A stretch of DNA of 10,919 bases, from NCBI GenBank assembly GCA_039649115.1, contig JBBWZQ010000394.1, positions 1 to 10,919 on the forward strand, in the 5' to 3' direction. Positions 5,886 to 10,919 of this stretch are shown one piece after another. The translations under genes were made by a program, and so were the position numbers. This DNA comes from DATEJJ01 sp039649115. Its GTDB lineage: Bacteria > Actinomycetota > Actinomycetes > Mycobacteriales > Micromonosporaceae. The notes under the pieces are model-generated. The model was not told the origin of the DNA, did no database searches, and was given only the letters and a program-made list of their open reading frames with translations. Each line of letters opens with the position of its first letter. Position 1 is the stretch's first letter.

Positions 5886-6275
5886 ATGCTGATCGGCGAA
5901 CTGGCTGAGCGCGCCGGCACGAGCACCCGCACCCTGCGGTACTACGAGGCACACGGGCTGCTCCGCGCGCACCGCTCCGCCAACGGCTACCGCGTCTACG
6001 ATGAGGCGGAGCTGCGCGTGGTGCACGAGATCCGGGCCCTGCTCGCGGTGGGCTTCGGCCTCGACGACATCCGTCCGTTCGTCGCCTGCCTGCGTGCCGG
6101 CAACCGGTCCGGCGACGTGTGCCCGGACTCGGTGGCCGTGCTGCGCCGCAAGCTGGCCGAGGTCGATGCCTGCGTCGACCGGCTGAGCGCGGTACGGCGG
6201 CAGCTGCGTACCCAGTTGACCCTTGCCATCGAGCACCGGGAGGAAACATGCGTGCCGAGCCACAAGCTGGCCTGA
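5886..6275 (+). CDS. MerR-family transcriptional regulator with possible thiol or metal sensor cysteines
   Basis: A 129-residue cytoplasmic activator/repressor. Residues 1-70 form the MerR winged helix: LIGELAERAGTSTRTLRYYE (2-21) is the helix-turn-helix with the invariant RYYE, and GLLRAHRSANGYRVYDE (24-40) is the wing. A long dimerisation helix follows (about 80-118). Cysteines at 68, 79, 96 and 122 are candidates for sensing oxidants, thiols or metal; Cys68 and Cys79 flank the loop before the dimer helix, where MerR-family effector sites commonly lie. The ATG has AAGGAGGT at 5875-5882. The 3' end overlaps the thioredoxin gene by 28 nt, implying cotranscription and linked roles. The promoter at 5825-5855 has MerR geometry. 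The signal is not known; redox stress is inferred from the partner gene. Confidence 0.92.
   Translation: MLIGELAERAGTSTRTLRYYEAHGLLRAHRSANGYRVYDEAELRVVHEIRALLAVGFGLDDIRPFVACLRAGNRSGDVCPDSVAVLRRKLAEVDACVDRLSAVRRQLRTQLTLAIEHREETCVPSHKLA
6238..6243 (+). promoter_or_regulatory. Ribosome site inside merR that sets the thioredoxin start
   Basis: GGGAGG lies within the last codons of the merR gene, four bases before the ATG at 6248. It favours this start over the earlier in-frame ATG at 6119, which would add 43 residues unlike any thioredoxin. Confidence 0.75.
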
Positions 6276-6601
6276 CCGTCGATGTCACCGACGACACGTT
6301 CGCGGAAGCCGTGCTGGCCAGCGACCGGCCGGTGCTGGTCGACTTCTGGGCGACCTGGTGCCCGTCCTGCATGAGGCTCGCGCCGACCCTGGCCGAGCTG
6401 GCCGGGGAGTTCGGTGACCGGATGGTGGTCGCGAAGATCAACGCCGACGAGAACCCCGGAACCGTACGCGCCTACGGGGTCATGTCCCTGCCGACGCTGC
6501 TCGTGTTCCGCGGCGGCGAGGTGGTCGGCTCGCTCGTCGGGGCCAGGCCCAAGAGTTACCTGCGGGACGCCCTGAGCCCGCACCTCCTCGTCCTCGGGTA
6601 G
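6248..6601 (+). CDS. Thioredoxin-family protein with a CPSC active site
   Basis: A 117-residue cytoplasmic thioredoxin fold without signal peptide. PVLVDFWATWCPSCMRLAP (28-46) carries the redox pair Cys38 and Cys41; the canonical intervening pair Gly-Pro is replaced by Pro-Ser. The buried Asp32, the cis-proline Pro82 in SLPT (80-83) and the final FRGGEVVGSLVGA (87-99) are as in thioredoxins. It should reduce disulfides, or act as a related oxidoreductase, recycled by a reductase encoded elsewhere. The start overlaps merR by 28 nt and has its own GGGAGG. It ends 15 nt from the convergent glycosidase gene, with its stop codon inside a hairpin loop. The CPSC motif probably shifts its redox potential; direction unknown. 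Confidence 0.92.
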   Translation: MRAEPQAGLTVDVTDDTFAEAVLASDRPVLVDFWATWCPSCMRLAPTLAELAGEFGDRMVVAKINADENPGTVRAYGVMSLPTLLVFRGGEVVGSLVGARPKSYLRDALSPHLLVLG

Positions 6602-6607
6602 GACGAG
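6587..6607 (+). terminator. Hairpin overlapping the thioredoxin stop codon
   Basis: CTCGTCCT (6587-6594) and AGGACGAG (6600-6607) form a perfect 8-bp stem; the stop codon TAG (6599-6601) begins at the last base of the CGGGT loop. With only 15 nt between this gene and the convergent one, it is the natural terminator, although no U-tract is present. Confidence 0.5.
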
Positions 6608-6608
6608 C

Positions 6609-6659
6609 GGCGGGCATCAACCCGCGGTGCAGGGCAGCCCGTTGAGGGTGATGCCCGCC
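6609..6659 (-). terminator. Long bulged stem-loop at the 3' end of the GH3 gene
   Basis: GGCGGGCATC (6609-6618) plus ACCC (6620-6623) pair with GGGT (6646-6649) plus GATGCCCGCC (6650-6659), giving 14 pairs with one unpaired A at 6619 and a 22-base loop. The stop codon of the GH3 gene (6619-6617) and its last codons lie in the structure. It may end or stabilise the GH3 transcript and could also stop read-through from the thioredoxin operon. Confidence 0.45.
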
Positions 6660-8851
6660 GGTGCGGCGTTGGTACCCGTCCAGGTTGCGTTGAAGCCCCA
6701 GTCGGCGGTACCCAGGTGTGCGTTCCAGCCCACGTCGGTGGCGGTGACCCGGCTGCCGCTCTGGGTCGCCGTGGCGTTCCAGGCGCTGGTGAGCGTCTGG
6801 CCGCTGGCGAAGGTGAACGCCAGCGTCCAGCCGTCGACGGTACCGCCGGTCACCGCGATCGCCACGTCACCCGAGAATCCGCCCGCCCACTGGCTGGTGA
6901 CCCGGTAGGTGACCGTGCAGTGCAATCCAGCCGCGGGAGAGGGGGACGGGGAGGGGGACGGCGACGGGGAGGGGGACGGCGACGGGGACGGCGACGGGGA
7001 GGGGGGCGGGCTGCCGGCCGGGTAGTTCAGCCCCGCACCGAAGGGGAACAGGCCGGTCTGCCCGTCCCCGCTGTTGATCGGCTCCTGACCCGCGCTGGCC
7101 GGCCAGGTGACGGGCAGCTTCCCGGTGGGGTTGTAGTCGCCGAACAGCACGTCGGCGACGCCCGCGCCCTCGCTTCCGGGCAGCCAGGCTGCGACGAAGG
7201 CGCTCCAGTCCGGCAGCTGCGCGGCGACGTCCAGCGGCCGGCCGGAGACCAGCACCGTCACCACCGGTACGCCCGAGGACCTGAGTCGCTGCAGGGTGGC
7301 CAGGTCGGTGCTGTCCAGCCCCATGGACCCGGGCCGGTCGCCCTGGCCTTCGGCGTACGGCGTCTCGCCGACCACGGCGACGGCCACCCGGTACGAGCTG
7401 TCGATGCCGCTGCCGTCCCGGCTGTAGGTCACCGTCGCGCCCGGACCGACGGTGTTGCGGATGCCCTGCAGGATCGTGGTACCCGCAATGGTGTTGCCCG
7501 ATGCCCCCTGCCAGGAGACGGTCCACCCGCCGCTCTGGTTGCCCAGGTCGTCGGCGTTCCTGCCGGCCACGAAGATCTTCCCGCCGGTCTTGGCCAGCGG
7601 CAGCAGGCGGTTGGTGTTCTTCAGCAGCACCTGCGACTCGCGCACCGCCTGCCGCGCCAGGTCGCGATGGGCCTGGCTGCCGGTGGTCGAGGCGTACGAG
7701 CGGTCGGCCAGCGGGTGCTCGAAGAGTCCCAGCTGGAACTTCTTGGTCAGGATCCGGCTCACCGCGTCGTCGATCCGCGACTGGGGTACCGCGCCGGACT
7801 GCACGTCCGCGGTCAGGTCGGCGATGAAGGCCTGGTAGTTGTTCGGCACCATGATCATGTCGAGTCCCGCGTTGATGGCGGTGGCCACCTCCTGCGCGGT
7901 GAAGCCGACCTGCCCGTCCAGCTGGTCGATGGCCGCCCAGTCGGAGACCAGGAAGCCGGTGAAGCCCAGCTCGCCCTTGAGCACGTCGGTGAGCAGGAAC
8001 CTGTTGCCGCTCATCTTGACGCCGTTCCAGCTGGAGAAGGAGACCATGATCGAGCCGACGCCGGCCCGTACCGCGGCCTGGAACGGCGGCAGGTGGATGG
8101 CCCGCAGCTCCTGCTCGCTGAGCTGGGTGTTGCCCTGGTCCGTGCCGTTGGTCGTGCCGCCGTCCCCGAGGTAGTGCTTGGCCGTGGCCAGGATCGACGC
8201 GGGTCCACCCAGCGCCGGACCCTGCAGCCCGGTCACCACGGTGGCCATCGAGGAGACCAGGTCCGGCGTCTCCCCGAACGATTCGTACGTGCGGCCCCAC
8301 CGGTCGTTGCGCGCCACGCACAGGCACGGCGCGAAGGTCCAGTCCAGCCCGGCCCCGGTGACCTCCTCCGCGGTGGCGCGGCCGAGCTGCTGCACCAGGG
8401 CCGGATCACGGGTGGCGCCGAGGCCGATGTTGTGCGGGAAGATGGTCGACCCCTGCACGTTGTTGTCGCCGTGCACCGCGTCGAGGCCGTAGATGATCGG
8501 GATGCCCCACTGGGTCGCCAGGGCGGCGCGCTGGAAGTTGTCGTACATGTCGGCCCAGCCGGCCGGCGTGTTGGGCGCCGGCGCCGAGCCGCCGCCGGAC
8601 AGGATCGACCCCACGCGGTACGCGGTGACGTCGGCGGTGCTGATGGCGGCCCGCTCCGCCTGGGTCATCTGGCCCACCTTGTCCGGAAGCGACATCCGGG
8701 ACAGCAGGTCGGCGACCCGGGCCGGCACGCTCAACGACGGATCCTGGTACGGGTACGTGAAGGTGGCCGCGCTGGCCGCGCGTACCGGGACCAGGATGGC
8801 GAGCGCGAGGAGCGCTACCGAAAGGCGGATCGAACGGGACGGCGCGGCCAT
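6617..8851 (-). CDS. Secreted GH3 beta-glucosidase/exo-beta-glucanase with C-terminal CBM2
   Basis: A 744-residue exported enzyme that releases glucose from the non-reducing ends of beta-glucans or cello-oligosaccharides. Residues 1-29 are a signal peptide ending ASA. The GH3 N-domain (about 35-380) has GLDAVHGDNN (122-131), WGRTYESFGE (185-194), KHYLGDGGT (225-233) and the nucleophile Asp304 in FLVSDW (300-305). The GH3 C-domain (about 400-610) has GETPYAEGQGD (495-505), where Glu501 matches the acid/base Glu of barley exoglucanase ExoI. Eleven Ser-Pro pairs (618-639) link to a CBM2 (645-744) bounded by Cys645 and Cys741, with tryptophans at 655, 675, 691 and 709 suited to cellulose or xylan binding. 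The ATG at 8851 has AAGGAGA about seven bases upstream; the frame is open to 9784 but that part is antisense to the crotonase. The glucan preference is inference. Confidence 0.94.
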   Translation of the reverse strand: MAAPSRSIRLSVALLALAILVPVRAASAATFTYPYQDPSLSVPARVADLLSRMSLPDKVGQMTQAERAAISTADVTAYRVGSILSGGGSAPAPNTPAGWADMYDNFQRAALATQWGIPIIYGLDAVHGDNNVQGSTIFPHNIGLGATRDPALVQQLGRATAEEVTGAGLDWTFAPCLCVARNDRWGRTYESFGETPDLVSSMATVVTGLQGPALGGPASILATAKHYLGDGGTTNGTDQGNTQLSEQELRAIHLPPFQAAVRAGVGSIMVSFSSWNGVKMSGNRFLLTDVLKGELGFTGFLVSDWAAIDQLDGQVGFTAQEVATAINAGLDMIMVPNNYQAFIADLTADVQSGAVPQSRIDDAVSRILTKKFQLGLFEHPLADRSYASTTGSQAHRDLARQAVRESQVLLKNTNRLLPLAKTGGKIFVAGRNADDLGNQSGGWTVSWQGASGNTIAGTTILQGIRNTVGPGATVTYSRDGSGIDSSYRVAVAVVGETPYAEGQGDRPGSMGLDSTDLATLQRLRSSGVPVVTVLVSGRPLDVAAQLPDWSAFVAAWLPGSEGAGVADVLFGDYNPTGKLPVTWPASAGQEPINSGDGQTGLFPFGAGLNYPAGSPPPSPSPSPSPSPSPSPSPSPSPSPAAGLHCTVTYRVTSQWAGGFSGDVAIAVTGGTVDGWTLAFTFASGQTLTSAWNATATQSGSRVTATDVGWNAHLGTADWGFNATWTGTNAAPAGITLNGLPCTAG
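6935..7000 (-). repeat. Tandem hexamer repeat encoding the Ser-Pro linker
   Basis: Eleven hexamers of the type TCN-CCN encode the Ser-Pro linker between the GH3 and CBM2 domains. Third positions vary (TCC, TCG, TCT; CCG, CCC), so selection on the peptide rather than recent slippage keeps the pattern, though copy number may vary among strains. Confidence 0.9.
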
Positions 8852-8879
8852 CAGAGTTTCTCCTTCATCGATGGCTTCG

Positions 8880-8885
8880 ACAGTA
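8880..8885 (-). promoter_or_regulatory. Weak -10 candidate for the GH3 gene
   Basis: On the minus strand TACTGT (8885-8880) fits TAnnnT and lies 28 nt before the start codon at 8851. The sequence 17 bp upstream (TCGCGA) matches -35 at only three of six bases. An inverted pair, GCCGGCC (8890-8896) and GGCCGGC (8914-8920), covers the presumed -35 region and could bind a regulator. Confidence 0.3.
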
Positions 8886-8952
8886 GGGAGCCGGCCTGCC
8901 GATCGCGACCGTTGGCCGGCGCAGCCGCTGTGGGTCGCTGGTCGGCGGCTGA

Positions 8953-8973
8953 CCTGGGCGAAACTTACCCAGG
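8953..8973. promoter_or_regulatory. Inverted repeat in the GH3/crotonase divergent region
   Basis: CCTGGG (8953-8958) and CCCAGG (8968-8973) form a perfect 6-bp inverted repeat with a 9-base spacer containing CGAAACTT. CGAAACTT is one half of the LacI-family operator type seen near actinobacterial xylan and glucan genes, but the second half (TTACC) does not complete it. It lies 25 bp before the crotonase start and about 100 bp upstream of the GH3 gene, so it could serve either. Confidence 0.4.
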
Positions 8974-8998
8974 AAGAGTCCACCGTGGAGGGAGCGGG

Positions 8999-9775
8999 AT
9001 GGCCGAGCAGACCGTGCGGGTAGAGCGCAGCGGACCGGTGTACACGGTGATCCTGTCGCGGCCGCGGGCGCGCAACGCCGTGGACGGCCCCACCGGGGAC
9101 GCCCTGTTCCGGGCGTTCGAGGAGTTCGACGGCGACGGGTCCGCGTCGGTGGCGGTGTTGTGGGGCGAGGGCGGCGTGTTCTGTGCGGGCGGTGACCTCA
9201 AGGCTTTGGGTACCGGCCGGGAGACGCGCGTCGCCGAGGACGGGCGCGGCCCGATGGGGCCGACCCGGATGCGGCTGGGCAAGCCGGTCGTCGCCGCGGT
9301 CGCGGGGCACGCGGTGGCCGGCGGGCTGGAGTTGGCGCTGTGGTGCGACCTGCGGGTGGCCGCGCAGGACGCGGTGTTCGGCGTCTTCTGCCGCCGCTGG
9401 GGGGTGCCGCTGATCGATGGCGGGACGGTCCGGCTGCCCCGGCTGATCGGCGCCGGTCAGGCGATGGACCTGGTGCTGACGGGCCGGCCGGTGGACGCGG
9501 CCGAGGCGTTGCGGATGGGGCTGGTCAACCGGGTGGTGCCGGTGGGCCGGGAGCGGCGGGCGGCCGAGGAACTGGCCGCGGACATCGCCCGGTTCCCGCA
9601 GACCTGCCTGCGGCACGACCGGCTCGCACTGCTCGAACAACAGGGCCTGCCGGAGGCGGCGGCACTGGCCAACGAATGGCGGCACGGCATGGTCTCGTAC
9701 GCGGCGGACGCAGCCGTCGGGGCGGCACGGTTCGCCGGAGGCGCCGGGCGCGCCGGCTCGTTCACCGACATCTGA
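8999..9775 (+). CDS. Crotonase/enoyl-CoA hydratase family protein with altered active site
   Basis: A 258-residue cytoplasmic crotonase-fold protein acting on acyl-CoA thioesters. The oxyanion-hole segment FCAGGDLKAL (61-70) and GHAVAGGLELALWCDLRVA (103-121) are intact. Glu111 matches Glu144 of rat enoyl-CoA hydratase, but the position of Glu164 is Cys131 in FGVFCRRWGVPLIDGG (127-142), so simple hydration is doubtful. Asp140 is a nearby acidic residue. IGAGQAMDLVLTGRPVDAAEALRMGLVNRVV (150-180) is the usual second half. The ATG has GGAGGGAG at 8987-8994, four bases upstream. It is divergent from the GH3 gene and is followed 29 nt later by the epimerase-GNAT frame with no terminator between, so the two are probably one operon. 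Isomerase, hydrolase or non-catalytic CoA binding are possible. Confidence 0.9.
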   Translation: MAEQTVRVERSGPVYTVILSRPRARNAVDGPTGDALFRAFEEFDGDGSASVAVLWGEGGVFCAGGDLKALGTGRETRVAEDGRGPMGPTRMRLGKPVVAAVAGHAVAGGLELALWCDLRVAAQDAVFGVFCRRWGVPLIDGGTVRLPRLIGAGQAMDLVLTGRPVDAAEALRMGLVNRVVPVGRERRAAEELAADIARFPQTCLRHDRLALLEQQGLPEAAALANEWRHGMVSYAADAAVGAARFAGGAGRAGSFTDI

Positions 9776-9804
9776 GCCCGCCACCGCGTGCGAGGATCGC
9801 TCGT

Positions 9805-10919
9805 ATGCGCGTACTTGTCGTGGGCGGATCCGGGTACGTCGCCGGTCTCATCCTGCCGCTGCTCGCCCGGCGGCACGCGATCCGGGTGCTGGACCGGCGG
9901 CCGGCTCCGGACGGGGTGGAGTACCTGGCCGGCAGCGCGACCGACTACGCCGACCTGCGCCGGGCGGCCGAGGGCGTGGACGCGGTCGTGCACTGCGCGA
10001 TGGGCAGCACGGACTGGGACACGCCCGCTGCCGCGGCCGACGCGTACGACATGAACGTCAAGTCGGTCCACCTGACCCTGCTCGCGGCGCGCGACGCCGG
10101 GGTGTGCCACGCGGTGCACATCAGCAGCCTGTCGGTGTACCGCGACCTCACCGCGCGGCGGCTGGACGAGTCGGTGCCGCCCGACGCCACCGACCTGTAC
10201 GGGCTGACCAAGCGGCTCGGGGAGCAGGTGTGCCTCGCGGCCGGCGCCGAGTGGGGGATGTCGGTCAACATCCTGCGACTGGCCTGGCCGACACCGGACG
10301 ACGCGTGGCCCGCCTGGGGTGGGCCGCAGCCGCCGGAGTTGCGCCACGCCGCCGACGGCACGCTCATCGAGGCGACCGCCGCCACGGACCTGGCCGCCGC
10401 GGTACTCGCCGCGCTGGACCACCGCGACGGCGTGCAGCGGTTCGTGATCTCCGGTGACGGATCGGCCCGGCTGTGGAGCACCGACAAGGCCCGGCAGGTG
10501 CTGGGCTGGACGCCGACCTTCCGGGCGGGCCCCTTCGTACCGCCGGAATTCGCGGTGCCCCGCCTGCTCGTTCACCCGCACTTCCGGCTGGTGCCGCTCG
10601 GCCCCGAGCACAACGACCGCGACCACCGGGCCTGGACCTCGAGCATGGAGCACATCCACCGGACACCCGGGTTCGAGAAGCACGACTGGCCCCACCCGAT
10701 GACGCCCGCTGAGAACCTCCGCGATCTCCGCCAGCACGCGGAGGACTTCCAGCAGCGTACGGGCTTCACGTATTCGGTGACGGCAGGCGACGACGTGCTC
10801 GGGTGCGTGTACATCTACCCCTCGCAGCGCCGCGGTTGGGCGGCGGTCCGTTCCTGGGTACGCGAGGACCGCGCCGACCTGGACGTGCCGCTGCACGCGG
10901 CGGTCAGCCAGTGGCTCCA
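9805..10919 (+). CDS. NAD-dependent epimerase/dehydratase domain fused to a GNAT-like acetyltransferase domain (3' partial)
   Basis: The frame is open from the ATG at 9805 to the window end: 371 codons without a stop. Residues 1-240 form an extended short-chain dehydrogenase: GGSGYVAG (7-14) is the Rossmann glycine motif with Ala at the third position, Asp30 after strand 2 points to NAD, SSL (108-110) supplies the Ser, and YGLTK (132-136) is the catalytic Tyr/Lys. RLWSTDKARQVLGWTP (222-237) is the usual epimerase C-terminus. From about 244, FVPPEFAVPRLLVHPHFRLVPL resembles the start of a stand-alone GNAT protein, followed by ENLRDLRQHAEDFQQRTGFTYSV and VLGCVYIYP (331-339), the central beta strands. 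The acetyltransferase end is outside the window. The ATG has GAGGA at 9792-9796. It is short for an epimerase (about 300 usual). Substrates are unknown. Confidence 0.82.
   Translation, partial: MRVLVVGGSGYVAGLILPLLARRHAIRVLDRRPAPDGVEYLAGSATDYADLRRAAEGVDAVVHCAMGSTDWDTPAAAADAYDMNVKSVHLTLLAARDAGVCHAVHISSLSVYRDLTARRLDESVPPDATDLYGLTKRLGEQVCLAAGAEWGMSVNILRLAWPTPDDAWPAWGGPQPPELRHAADGTLIEATAATDLAAAVLAALDHRDGVQRFVISGDGSARLWSTDKARQVLGWTPTFRAGPFVPPEFAVPRLLVHPHFRLVPLGPEHNDRDHRAWTSSMEHIHRTPGFEKHDWPHPMTPAENLRDLRQHAEDFQQRTGFTYSVTAGDDVLGCVYIYPSQRRGWAAVRSWVREDRADLDVPLHAAVSQWL

Noticed and set aside
6935..7000. Short tandem repeat as a CRISPR-like or minisatellite locus
   Set aside because: The hexamers encode a Ser-Pro linker in frame; there are no spacers.
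6716..8998. Long plus-strand open frame ahead of the crotonase
   Set aside because: It is antisense to the GH3 gene, low in complexity, and the crotonase has a good ribosome site at 8987-8994 and a normal family length from 8999.
8852..9784. N-terminal 311-residue extension of the GH3 frame
   Set aside because: It lies antisense to the crotonase, and a signal peptide with ribosome site begins at 8851.
9805..10919. Frameshift or missed stop making the epimerase-GNAT fusion only apparent
   Set aside because: Codons were read through the junction with no stop and in-phase codon bias on both sides, so the fusion is kept, although a sequencing error cannot be excluded.
1..10919. tRNA, rRNA, insertion sequences, attachment sites, CRISPR arrays
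   Set aside because: None was recognised: no transposase or integrase motifs, no cloverleaf-like stretches, no regularly spaced repeats.

Overview
The window is high-GC DNA with strong GC bias at third codon positions, GGAGG-type ribosome sites and closely packed short operons. Its gene content is polyphosphate glucokinase, DinB/DUF664, DHA2 exporter, site-2 protease with CBS domains, DUF4142 lipoprotein, and a secreted GH3 with a CBM2. This fits a soil actinobacterium, most likely of the Micromonosporaceae; the family assignment is inference. It looks like ordinary chromosome: no RNA gene, CRISPR array, transposase or phage gene was recognised.

Layout. 1-637 (minus): the start of a polyphosphate glucokinase gene, preceded by a DinB/DUF664 gene that may be leaderless. 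638-2460 (plus): an intergenic region with a TetR-type palindrome, a DHA2 (EmrB/QacA) drug exporter, and a strong 13-bp terminator hairpin. 2515-3333 (plus): an SRPBCC (AHSA1-like) gene overlapping an ArsR-family regulator gene, with a compact array of half-sites over the promoter. 3558-3782 (plus): a 74-residue helix-hairpin-helix protein with a stem-loop in its leader. 3885-5000 (minus): a Rip3-like intramembrane metalloprotease. 5154-5744 (plus): a DUF4142 lipoprotein, divergent from the protease. 5825-6601 (plus): a merR-thioredoxin operon whose promoter has a 19-bp spacer containing a dyad, the classic MerR-activated geometry; the thioredoxin has a CPSC active site. 6617-8851 (minus): a secreted GH3 beta-glucosidase/exoglucanase with a Ser-Pro linker and a C-terminal CBM2. 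8999-10919 (plus): a crotonase lacking the second catalytic Glu, followed 29 nt later by an open frame, running off the window, that joins an NAD-dependent epimerase/dehydratase domain to a GNAT-like acetyltransferase domain.

How the parts work together. Three units are one regulator plus one effector, each with a recognisable control site: ArsR/SRPBCC, MerR/thioredoxin, and the exporter with a TetR-type operator whose regulator is not in the window. The GH3 enzyme and polyphosphate glucokinase could both serve glucan/glucose use, but they are far apart and nothing here links them directly. The least ordinary items are the epimerase-GNAT fusion, the MerR-controlled CPSC thioredoxin and the crotonase with an altered active site.
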